Assembly: GCF_004349145.1 (NCBI RefSeq)
Contig: NZ_SMFO01000013.1
Location: forward strand, 21,007 to 85,006
Direction: 5' to 3'
Source: Flavobacterium hiemivividum
Lineage (GTDB): Bacteria; Bacteroidota; Bacteroidia; Flavobacteriales; Flavobacteriaceae
Length of the DNA stretch: 64,000 nt
Positions within the stretch are counted from its first letter, which is position 1. Every line of letters starts with the position of its first letter. Below, piece by piece: positions 56,271 to 63,863 of this stretch. The notes beneath the pieces were generated by a model that worked only from the letters and a program-made list of their open reading frames with translations, did not search any database and was not told the DNA's origin. A program made the translations under genes and the position numbers.

Positions 56271-56639
56271 ATGACCTTCAGTCAAGACCCCATAAACACC
56301 CTAGAAAACCTCATCGCCAAAAACAAAACTAAAAGTATTTCTATCTATTTGGTGCTTGTTTTGGCTGTACTCGTTTTTTTGGCATTACTTCCTATTATCA
56401 AAATTGAGATTAGCAGCCAAAGTCGCGGTATCGTGTGTTCTACCACAGACAATGTTCCGCTAACCACCTTGGTGAATGGAAAAGTTACTTTTGTCAAACT
56501 CAAAAATAATCAAGTAGTACAGCAAGGCGATACACTCATACGACTCACGCAAGAAAACTTAGATACGGAGAAAGCAACTAATCAGGAATTGCTAATAGAT
56601 TTACAAGATCGCATTCGGGATTTATCACTTTTATGGTAA
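56271..56639 (+). pseudogene. Truncated hlyD, copy 1
   Basis: 122 codons match the first ~118 residues of the full HlyD at 57728: PINTLENLI, KNKTKSISIYLVL, the membrane helix, ISSQSRG, STTDNV and VNGKVTFVKLKNNQVVQQGD are shared. At LQDRIRDLS homology stops abruptly and a TAA follows (tail LLW). The lost coiled coil and lipoyl/beta-barrel domains make it useless for export. The break point suggests recombination or deletion. DNA identity to the full gene is visibly lower (roughly 80%) than that of the leaders. Confidence 0.85.
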
Positions 56640-56740
56640 AAACACGTCAAATAAGGCAATCCTGACTTAATAAAAGCAACTTTTCATAAATCAACTTAAT
56701 TGCTTGTTTTTCCATTACATAAACACAATTTAAATTCGAC

Positions 56741-57095
56741 ATTCCTGAATTTCTTATCGAAATTCAGGAATTCCGATAACGATAGTTTGCTTAGAGTGCT
56801 TTCTTGCTCTAGTTTTGACCTCAGAAAATGAAACGGTTTCTTAGTAAGACGTTACTGTAAAAACCTAATCATTTTCTAAATAGTATTGGCCAATATTAGG
56901 GACTGCTTCAGCTGGATTGTAACCCTTAAAAAAACAGAGCAAAGGTTTTTAGATAAAGCTAATTTGTTCCTTAATAAAAACAAAGCAAGACGGAAATACA
57001 AAACCCGATAAAAAAGAATGAATAAGGAAGAAAGTTCTGGAAAAACTCCTTTTATATTAAAACGAATTAATTAACAATCAAAAAACTTAGAAATT
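56741..57095 (+). repeat. Conserved bacteriocin leader, copy 2
   Basis: Second copy of the 355-bp leader. Its initial inverted repeat is perfect: ATTCCTGAATTTC (56741..) against GAAATTCAGGAAT (..56771) around TTATC. Only a handful of base changes separate it from copy 1, with no indels. Gap 56640..56740 between the hlyD fragment and this copy holds no gene. Confidence 0.8.
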
Positions 57096-57269
57096 ATGAA
57101 TTTACAAAATTTGAATTTAGTAGAGCTTAATGCTCAAGAAGTACAAGAAGTAGAGGGTGGGTTTATCCCTCTTTTAATTTGGGGAATTGCGATATCAGCA
57201 GAAACTGTTGCTACAGCTTTCTTCGTAGGTGTAGGTGTTGGAGCAGCAGTTGCTCAAGGTCAAAAATAA
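57096..57269 (+). CDS. Class II-like bacteriocin precursor 2
   Basis: A 57-aa peptide: leader MNLQNLNLVELNAQEVQEVE then GG, core of 35 residues starting FIPLLIWGIAISAETVATAF and ending in GVGVGAAVAQGQK. GxxxG-like glycine spacing in a hydrophobic helix is typical of class IIb two-peptide bacteriocins. It sits 24 bp before precursor 3, so the two may act as a pair. Confidence 0.85.
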   Translation: MNLQNLNLVELNAQEVQEVEGGFIPLLIWGIAISAETVATAFFVGVGVGAAVAQGQK

Positions 57270-57293
57270 TTTTAAACATAAAAACATAAGATT

Positions 57294-57479
57294 ATGAATT
57301 TAGAAGCGTTAAAACTAGAAGAAATTAGCTTTCAAGAATCACAAGAAATAGAGGGCGGTGTTGCTGTTCCAGTGGCTGTGGCAGTTGTTGCTGCCGGCGC
57401 AACTGTTGTTGGAGTTATTGTTGTTGGAGCTGTAGTTGGTTATGGAATTTATAAGTTCGTAGATTGGGCAACATCATAA
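57294..57479 (+). CDS. Class II-like bacteriocin precursor 3
   Basis: A 61-aa peptide with a diverged leader (MNLEALKLEEISFQESQEIE then GG). The 39-residue core is an Ala/Val/Gly-rich helix (VAVPVAVAVVAAGATVVGV) and ends GIYKFVDWATS. It lacks its own leader repeat and is read from the same transcript as precursor 2. Possible partner peptide. Confidence 0.82.
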   Translation: MNLEALKLEEISFQESQEIEGGVAVPVAVAVVAAGATVVGVIVVGAVVGYGIYKFVDWATS

Positions 57480-57490
57480 AAAACAAAAAA

Positions 57491-57601
57491 ATGACTTTTG
57501 ATAAAATTATGCAATATTTAGCTCCTTATTGGTTTAAGTTATTTATAGTAGGCATAGCTATCGGAGCACTTATTGCTCATATCCAAAAGATAAGAACTTA
57601 A
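57491..57601 (+). CDS. Small membrane peptide, putative immunity protein
   Basis: A 36-aa peptide, MTFDKIMQYLAPYWFKLFIV and on, with one hydrophobic helix and a basic end (HIQKIRT). It starts 11 bp after precursor 3 and is followed by a hairpin. Small one-helix proteins of this kind can be immunity factors. Not recognised as a known family. Confidence 0.55.
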   Translation: MTFDKIMQYLAPYWFKLFIVGIAIGALIAHIQKIRT

Positions 57602-57622
57602 GTACTTATAATGTTTACTTTT

Positions 57623-57649
57623 ACACTCCTCATAATTTATGGGGAGTGT
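57623..57649 (+). terminator. Hairpin after the second precursor group
   Basis: ACACTCCTCAT pairs with ATGGGGAGTGT around AATTT, with one G-T pair, then an AT-rich tract. Likely partial terminator before hlyD. Confidence 0.65.
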
Positions 57650-57727
57650 ATTATTTATATAATTAACTGGAATTATATTTACTCTTACTTCTTAACAGTA
57701 CGGCAATTAAATTTAACAATAAAATAA

Positions 57728-58864
57728 ATGAACCTCAGCTCAGACCCGATAAATACCCTCGAAAATCTTATCTCTAAAAACAAAACCAAGAGTATTTCTA
57801 TCTATTTGGTTCTCATTTTAGCAATACTCCTTTTTTTGATAGCGTTACCCTTAATCAAAGTTGACATTAGCAGTCAGAGTCGAGGGATGATTCGAAGTAC
57901 TACCGATAATGTAACGTTAAGTAGCGTGGTAAACGGCAAAGTTACTTTTGTCAAACTCAAAAACAATCAAGTGGTACAACAAGGGGATACCCTGATAAGA
58001 CTTACTCAAGAAAATCTAGATACGGAGGAAGCAACCAATCATGAACTTTCAATCGATTTACAAGATCGCATTAGGGATTTGTCTCACGTTGTTTCAGGAA
58101 AAAATATTTCCTTAAGAACCCCTGCTGTACAACAGGAATGGTTTAGTTATGTCAATAAAAGGGACGAGTTGCAAAGCAAAATTGCCCAAACGAAAATAGG
58201 CTATGATCGCAACAAAGGACTGTATGAGAAAGGGGTAATTTCCAGAGCCGAGTTCGAGAAATACAGTTTCGATTATACCTATGCCCAGCAAGCGCTCTCT
58301 GGATTGGAGAAGAACCAACGAAGCATGTGGCAAAATAACAAAAGAGAACTTGAAATACAACTCAAAAATCTTAATGGAACACTGCGAAAAATAAAAGTTG
58401 AGGCAAAAAATTATGTCATTACTGCGCCCATGTCGGGAACTATTGAAAACTTCTCCGGTATTCAGATAGGTTCCTTCTTAAATACTTCACAACCCATTGC
58501 TACTATCTCAGCTTCAGATATGCTAATTGTAGAAAGCTCTGTTTCACCAAATGATATTGGTCTTATCCAGAAAAATCAAAAAGTAAAATTTCAGCTTGAT
58601 GCTTTCAATTACAACCAATGGGGATTACTGGAAGGTAAAGTAATTGACATAGATCGTAATATTACCATTCAGGGAGACCAAGTTTTCTTTAAAGTACGAT
58701 CAGCTTTAAACACAACAAGTATGAACTTGCAATCAGGCTATAAAACCAAAGTGTCAAAAGGAATGACATTAACCACTCGATATATGATTACCAGAAGAAG
58801 TTTATTTGACTTGTTATTTGATAAGGTGGATGATTGGTTGAACCCGAAAAACCTAAACAAGTAA
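57728..58864 (+). CDS. HlyD-family secretion protein
   Basis: A 378-aa membrane fusion protein, full length for the family. One membrane helix (about 25-45), a short lipoyl half (VNGKVTFVKLKNNQVVQQGD), a coiled coil (about 100-215), the second lipoyl half (ITAPMSGTIENFSGIQIGSF) and a beta-barrel domain. It links the inner-membrane exporter to an outer-membrane channel. It belongs with the C39 ABC transporter 78 bp downstream and should export the GG-leader peptides. Two truncated copies of its 5' end lie nearby. Confidence 0.92.
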   Translation: MNLSSDPINTLENLISKNKTKSISIYLVLILAILLFLIALPLIKVDISSQSRGMIRSTTDNVTLSSVVNGKVTFVKLKNNQVVQQGDTLIRLTQENLDTEEATNHELSIDLQDRIRDLSHVVSGKNISLRTPAVQQEWFSYVNKRDELQSKIAQTKIGYDRNKGLYEKGVISRAEFEKYSFDYTYAQQALSGLEKNQRSMWQNNKRELEIQLKNLNGTLRKIKVEAKNYVITAPMSGTIENFSGIQIGSFLNTSQPIATISASDMLIVESSVSPNDIGLIQKNQKVKFQLDAFNYNQWGLLEGKVIDIDRNITIQGDQVFFKVRSALNTTSMNLQSGYKTKVSKGMTLTTRYMITRRSLFDLLFDKVDDWLNPKNLNK

Positions 58865-58904
58865 TAATTTACTCTGTTTTCAGATTTAAAATTCAAATAA
58901 AGAA

Positions 58905-58936
58905 CTTCGCGACTTAGTGCCTTCGTGGCAAAAAAA
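58905..58936. repeat. Flavobacterial short interspersed repeat fragment
   Basis: CTTCGCGACTTAGTGCCTTC then GTGGCAAAA, just before the exporter gene, resembles the short CGCGAC...TTCGTGGC repeats seen between genes in flavobacteria. A related CGCAAAG-rich fragment is at 34505..34535. Weak evidence from one copy. Confidence 0.35.
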
Positions 58937-58942
58937 TAAATT

Positions 58943-61111
58943 ATGGCTTCTATAAAAATAAAACAACATGATATTAAAGATTGTGGTGCTGCTTGTCTTG
59001 CTTCTATTGGAAATCATTACAAAGTTAATCTGCCCATAGCTCGAATTCGACAATACGCAAATACAGATAAACGAGGAACTAACGTTCTTGGAATCATTGA
59101 AGCCGCCGAAAAAATGGGTTTTTCTGCTAAAGGTGTAAAAGGAGGCTTAGATGCTATAGATAAGATTCCGCTTCCTGCCATTGCGCACGTTGTCGTCAAA
59201 GAGCAACTACATCATTACGTGGTTATTTATAAAGTCTCCTCCCCATCAGGAAAGTCAGCTGGAGAAATTCAAGCAATGGATCCTGCTTTTGGTAAAATGG
59301 AAACCTATACGTATGATGAATTTCAAAAAATTTGGACCGGTGTGTTGATACTTTTTGCACCTAATGATGATTTCAGGACTTATAACGAAAAAATATCTCC
59401 GTTAAGACGTTTCTGGCATTTGGTTCAGCCACACAAAACTATTTTGATTCAAGCATTGGTTGGCGCCATACTATTTACTGTTTTAGGATTAGCAATGTCC
59501 ATTTACATTCAAAAAATAACAGACTATGTTCTGGTGGAAGGTAACAGGAATTTGCTTAATTTACTGAGCGTTTCCATGGTTGCCATTATTTTACTCCAAG
59601 CCTACATCGGTTCTAAAAAGAGTATTTTTGTGATGAAAACCGGGCAGTTAATTGATGCTAAACTGATTTTGGGCTACTATAAACATTTATTGCATTTACC
59701 ACAACGTTTTTTTGACACCATGCAAGTGGGGGAAATCACATCACGAATTGGTGATGCCGTAAAAATCAGATCCTTTATTAACGAGGTTGCAATAGACATG
59801 ATTGTCAACATTTTTATAGTTATATTTTCGTTTACACTAATGTTTACCTACTATTGGAAATTAGCACTGGTGATTTTATTGGTAATTCCGTTTTATACTG
59901 CCATTTATTTTATCTTAAATAAATTCAATAAAAAGGTGGAACGCAGTATTATGGAAAATGCGGCTGAATTGCAAACTCAATTGGTAGAAAGCGTTACGCA
60001 CGTTAGAACCGTAAAGGAATTTGGAATCGAAGAATTCTCCAATCTAAAAACAGAAAACAAATTTGTTAAATTGTTATTTTCAGGCTATAAATCAGGTTTG
60101 AATAGCGTTTTTGCCGGAACATCTACTCAATTTTTAGCATCCATCTTTACCGTTATTTTAATGTGGATTGGTTCAGGTTATGTGATTGATCGGGCAATTA
60201 CTCCCGGGGAGTTGTTTTCTTTCTATGCTTTAATTGGCTATTTTACATCACCTGTTGCCTCTTTAATAGGGATGAACAAAACAGCACAGAATGCATTGAT
60301 TGCAGCTGACAGACTTTTTGAAATTATGGATTTAGAGCGAGAAGAAACCGAAAATAAAGTGGAACTGCAAAGAGAAAATATTGGAGACATCAAATTTGAA
60401 AATGTGAGTTTTAGATACGGCTCTAGAACCGAAGTATTCAAAGACTTTAATGCTGTTTTCAAAAAGAATGAAACTACCGCGATCGTTGGTGAAAGCGGAA
60501 GCGGTAAAACCACGCTGATTTCACTATTGCAAAACTTATATCCCATAAAAGAAGGGAAAATCTATATAGGAGAATATGATGCTCAATTCATTCATTATCA
60601 AAGTTTGCGCAATTGTATTGGAGTAATCCCGCAACAGCTAAATTTATTTTCAGGAAATATTATAGAAAATATCGCCTTGGGAGATTCATTCCCGAATATG
60701 CAACGCATTTTAGATCTATCAAAACAATTAGGAATAACGGAGTTTGTCGAAAAATTGCCAAATGGCTTTGCTACTCAAATAGGTGAAAATGGAGCGATGT
60801 TGTCAGGTGGACAAAAACAGCGTCTAGCAATTGCAAGAGCCCTATATAAAAACCCCGAAGTTTTATTAATGGATGAAGCTACCTCTTCATTGGACACAAA
60901 CGCTGAGTATATTGTAAAACAGGTTATAGATGATTTTAAAGCGCAAGGAAAAACAATTATTGTTATTGCACATAGATTAAGTACCATTGCAAACGCAGAT
61001 ACCATTTTAGTAATGGAAAACGGAACAATCGTTGAATCTGGAAATCACAACTACTTATTGGAACAAAAAGGAAAGTATAATGATTTGTGGAGCAAACAAG
61101 GATTGGTTTAA
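58943..61111 (+). CDS. C39 peptidase-containing ABC exporter (PCAT)
   Basis: A 722-aa bacteriocin processing and export protein. Residues ~1-140 are a C39 peptidase with the catalytic Cys14 (DIKDCGAACLASI), His91 (HHYVVIY) and Asp113 (MDPAFGK). Six membrane helices follow (about 165-440), then the nucleotide-binding domain with Walker A GESGSGKTTL, signature LSGGQKQRLAIARAL and Walker B VLLMDEATSSLD. It removes GG leaders and pumps the cores out. All essential residues are present. It serves the four precursors here and could also export the RiPP. Confidence 0.95.
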   Translation: MASIKIKQHDIKDCGAACLASIGNHYKVNLPIARIRQYANTDKRGTNVLGIIEAAEKMGFSAKGVKGGLDAIDKIPLPAIAHVVVKEQLHHYVVIYKVSSPSGKSAGEIQAMDPAFGKMETYTYDEFQKIWTGVLILFAPNDDFRTYNEKISPLRRFWHLVQPHKTILIQALVGAILFTVLGLAMSIYIQKITDYVLVEGNRNLLNLLSVSMVAIILLQAYIGSKKSIFVMKTGQLIDAKLILGYYKHLLHLPQRFFDTMQVGEITSRIGDAVKIRSFINEVAIDMIVNIFIVIFSFTLMFTYYWKLALVILLVIPFYTAIYFILNKFNKKVERSIMENAAELQTQLVESVTHVRTVKEFGIEEFSNLKTENKFVKLLFSGYKSGLNSVFAGTSTQFLASIFTVILMWIGSGYVIDRAITPGELFSFYALIGYFTSPVASLIGMNKTAQNALIAADRLFEIMDLEREETENKVELQRENIGDIKFENVSFRYGSRTEVFKDFNAVFKKNETTAIVGESGSGKTTLISLLQNLYPIKEGKIYIGEYDAQFIHYQSLRNCIGVIPQQLNLFSGNIIENIALGDSFPNMQRILDLSKQLGITEFVEKLPNGFATQIGENGAMLSGGQKQRLAIARALYKNPEVLLMDEATSSLDTNAEYIVKQVIDDFKAQGKTIIVIAHRLSTIANADTILVMENGTIVESGNHNYLLEQKGKYNDLWSKQGLV

Positions 61112-61186
61112 AAAAGGCTCATTAACCTTCAATCATAAATTTAAACCTACGAAGATTTTAATACTACAATAAAAAGTCTACGAGAA

Positions 61187-61420
61187 ATGAATTTTATTAC
61201 CTAAATAGAACGATTGAAAAAAGTACATCGTTTAATTCATACTGAAAAAACGGGTACTCCTGTCAAGTGTGTCAATAAACTAAAATAAAGTAGAAGCTAG
61301 CGGTATAATTTAATCGATTATTTTAAAAGCGGTGATTCAGTTATTAAAGATTGTAAGAAAAAGGGAAAGTTTTTATTAAAGCAAGTCTATTGATTTAGCA
61401 CTTCATTTTTACTTTGAAAA
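61187..61420 (+). pseudogene. HTH regulator remnant
   Basis: One frame reads MNFIT, stop, IERLKKVHRLIHTEKTGTPV, then with more stops SRS, RYNLIDYFKSGDSVIKDCKK and so on. This matches small HTH-domain proteins of Bacteroidota (typical start MNFIxQIxRLxxxHxLIxxE) that often sit in bacteriocin loci. At least four in-frame stops show it is dead. The rest of 61112..61561 has no other gene. Confidence 0.65.
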
Positions 61421-61561
61421 AATTCTTAAAGGCGAAGCTAGGAAAATGTAGATATAGAGAAAATTTCCAATCATATACTTTCAATTGATTTATAGAATCA
61501 TGTTCAGGGTGTCTCCATTGTTAAATATTTTAAAATTAATTGTTTACGATTTTTTAGTCTC

Positions 61562-61916
61562 GAAATTCGGGAAATTCATATCGAAATTCCCGAATCTCGA
61601 TAAAGATAATTTGCGTTGAACGACTTCATACTGTAGTTTTGACCTCAAGAAAGTGAAATGGTTTAGAGTAAGACGTTACTGTTAAATTAATTCCTTTATT
61701 AAATTTTAATCTGGCCAGATTATAATGGATTGCTTCAGCTGTTTTGTAACCATTTAAAAAAAAGCAAAGCAAGAGGTTTTAGATAAAGCTAATTTGTTTC
61801 TTGAAAAACAAAGCAAACGGAATTTACAGTTGCCGGAATAAAGAATGTAGTAGAAAGAAGGTTCTCGAGAAACTCCTTTGTAAAAACAAAACGTTTAATT
61901 TTAAAAACTAGAACTT
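61562..61916 (+). repeat. Conserved bacteriocin leader, copy 3 (diverged)
   Basis: Third leader, clearly diverged but with the same length to the ATG (355 bp). Conserved blocks include GTAAGACGTTACTGT, GATTGCTTCAGCTG, TTTTAGATAAAGCTAATTTG and GGTTCTCGAGAAACTCCTTT. Its head stem is ATTCGGGAAATTC (61565..) against GAAATTCCCGAAT (..61595). Compared with copy 2, two base pairs changed on both sides, keeping the pairing. Confidence 0.78.
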
Positions 61917-62048
61917 ATGAATTTAGAAAATTTGAATTTAGTTGAGCTTAATGCTCAGGAAGTACAAGAAGTTGATGGGGGAATTATCCCTATATTGTTT
62001 ATTGCAATGATTTTGTTTAGCCCATTGGGAACTCATAAATTATACTAA
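61917..62048 (+). CDS. Class II-like bacteriocin precursor 4
   Basis: A 43-aa peptide: leader MNLENLNLVELNAQEVQEVD then GG and a short hydrophobic core of 21 residues (IIPILFIAMILFSPLGTHKL plus Y). The leader is nearly the same as those of precursors 1 and 2, the core is unrelated in sequence but again hydrophobic. A hairpin follows at 62065. Confidence 0.82.
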   Translation: MNLENLNLVELNAQEVQEVDGGIIPILFIAMILFSPLGTHKLY

Positions 62049-62064
62049 TAAAGATATTACTTTT

Positions 62065-62089
62065 AAAGTGTGCTGTTTCAGCACACTTT
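62065..62089 (+). terminator. Hairpin after precursor 4
   Basis: AAAGTGTGCTG and CAGCACACTTT form a perfect 11-bp stem around TTT. The T-run is short, so it may only reduce readthrough to the immunity genes. Confidence 0.75.
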
Positions 62090-62132
62090 ATCATCAGGTC
62101 TTCAATGAAATTTTACATTTTTTTATAAAATC

Positions 62133-63041
62133 ATGATTAAAATATTAAAATATTTATTTCTTATTAGATTTAGAAAAATACTTTCTAAAGACGATTATTT
62201 TGCTATTCTCTTAATTTCGATAGGATATATTTTAAGTGCCGTTTTAGTCTATAAAAACTATAGCTATTTTAGAGATTATATGTTTATATTGTTTATTGAT
62301 ATTGCGGTATATCATATCAATAGATCTGATATAGAATTTTTAAAGCTACAAAAGAATCACAAAACAATACTATTATTGGAATATTTATTTTATAGTTCAC
62401 CTTTCTATTTGGTGTTTTTTTTAAAGAACGATTTTATTCTGGTTTTTGGATTTCTAATTTTAAAACTATTTTTGATAAGTATCGAAAAAGTGTACTTCAA
62501 AATAATCCCTTATCCCTTTCAACTTTTTAATGTGTTTTGGCATATTAGTTTTAGAAAATATAAACTTATTTCCACTTTACCGATAATTATAATTCTACTA
62601 TTTTTGGCTATTGAGAATAAAAATGAAAATATTATTTATTTTACACTGATTATTTTAACAGTAATTTCATGTATCCCATCCTTTGAAAGAGAGAAATTGG
62701 AAGAAATAAAATTAAATCCTTTTGATTCTGAAAAATATTTGAAAAGACAATTTAAGAACTCAATAATAAACACCTTTTATTTAGTAATCCCTGTTGTAGT
62801 AATCTTATGTGTTTTGTTACAGTGGGAAGTCTTGTCTTTTTCGATAATTATATTTATAATTCCATTAATAAATATAATCTTGAAATATATATACTTTAAT
62901 AATTCCATCTTACATCAAATTGTCTTTATTTTTTTTATTGGATCAAGCATGATGCTTTATGGAATTCCTCTATTGACAATTCCTTTCTTATATAAAAAAG
63001 CAATTAAAAACCTTAATACCATAAAGTATGCTAACCATTAA
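62133..63041 (+). CDS. Multi-pass membrane protein, putative immunity ABC permease
   Basis: A 302-aa very hydrophobic protein with about seven to eight membrane helices and no recognised domain. It is 14 bp overlapping with the ATPase gene downstream, so it is probably its permease. This would be a two-part immunity exporter of the LanFEG/BcrAB type, protecting against peptide 4. The AT content is higher than in the housekeeping genes. Family not recognised. Confidence 0.7.
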   Translation: MIKILKYLFLIRFRKILSKDDYFAILLISIGYILSAVLVYKNYSYFRDYMFILFIDIAVYHINRSDIEFLKLQKNHKTILLLEYLFYSSPFYLVFFLKNDFILVFGFLILKLFLISIEKVYFKIIPYPFQLFNVFWHISFRKYKLISTLPIIIILLFLAIENKNENIIYFTLIILTVISCIPSFEREKLEEIKLNPFDSEKYLKRQFKNSIINTFYLVIPVVVILCVLLQWEVLSFSIIIFIIPLINIILKYIYFNNSILHQIVFIFFIGSSMMLYGIPLLTIPFLYKKAIKNLNTIKYANH

Positions 63042-63660
63042 TATCAAAGAAAAAAAATATGCAAATCGAATAATATTAGAAAATATTAATATTCATATTG
63101 CTAAGGCGGGAATTTATGGGCTCGTCGGTAAAAATGGAGTAGGTAAAACCACTTTATTTAAGTGCGTTTTGGAGTTAGAAAGTTATATCGGAAATAGTCA
63201 GATTAATAATGTCAATATTGCTTTGCAAAATGTAGCTTGGTGCCCAACCGAACCTTCAATATATAAAGAACTAACAGCCAATGAGTTTTATGATTTTTAC
63301 AGTCATTTATTAGATTTTAAAAAGTCAAATAATAAACCAATATTTAATGTAGTTGATGATAAGTTGATACGAGATTTTTCTACAGGAATGATGAAGAAAA
63401 CGTATCTAAATGCCATTTTTCAAAAAGAATATCCCATTTATTTTCTGGACGAGCCTTTTAATGGATTAGACTTGGAGTCCAATTATATATTAATTCAGTA
63501 TTTAATTGAAAAGTCCAAAGAAAGTATTATTATTATTTCGTCACATATTTTAGATGTTTTATATAATAACTGTGAAGAGATTTTTGTTTTGAATAACAAT
63601 TACATTTCAAAGTTTGAGAAAGAAAATTTTAATCAAATTCATAATGCACTTTTCGCGTAA
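63028..63660 (+). CDS. ABC transporter ATP-binding protein, putative immunity
   Basis: A 210-aa nucleotide-binding protein with Walker A GLVGKNGVGKTTLF, signature-like RDFSTGMMKKTYLNAIF (TGMMKK, weaker than usual) and Walker B YPIYFLDEPFNGLD, with a late SSHILDVL. It overlaps the permease gene by 14 bp. Together they could remove the bacteriocin from the membrane. Confidence 0.85.
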   Translation: MLTINIKEKKYANRIILENINIHIAKAGIYGLVGKNGVGKTTLFKCVLELESYIGNSQINNVNIALQNVAWCPTEPSIYKELTANEFYDFYSHLLDFKKSNNKPIFNVVDDKLIRDFSTGMMKKTYLNAIFQKEYPIYFLDEPFNGLDLESNYILIQYLIEKSKESIIIISSHILDVLYNNCEEIFVLNNNYISKFEKENFNQIHNALFA

Positions 63661-63677
63661 TTATAAAAAAAACATAA

Positions 63678-63700
63678 ATGAACTTCAGTTTAGACCCCAT
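63678..63700 (+). pseudogene. hlyD 5' end, copy 3, cut by IS
   Basis: ATGAACTTCAGTTTAGACCC (MNFSLDP) matches the starts of the two other hlyD copies (MTFSQDP, MNLSSDP). After about 23 bp it runs into TGTGCAAATTCC, the end of an IS21-type element. The remainder may lie beyond the IS outside the window. Confidence 0.75.
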
Positions 63701-63706
63701 TGTGCA

Positions 63707-63800
63707 AATTCCAGCTATATTGACCACCCCATTCCAGTTTAAAGTGAGCACCTAATTCCAGTTCAAAGTGACCATGCAATTCCAGTTGAAATTGACCACC
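63707..63800. repeat. Four ~22-bp terminal repeats of the IS21 element
   Basis: Units starting at 63707, 63731, 63754 and 63778 share AATTCCAGnnnAAANTGACCA; spacing is 23-24 bp. Multiple terminal repeats like these bind the IstA transposase in IS21 elements. Confidence 0.8.
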
Positions 63801-63863
63801 CTAATTTTCATTAAAAAACTACTTTTTTCTGATGTTATAATTTATTCAAATATACTTAAAAAT

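Noticed and set aside
54915..63700. CRISPR array
   Set aside because: The repeats are three long leaders of ~355 bp with genes between them, not short repeats with spacers, and no cas gene is seen.
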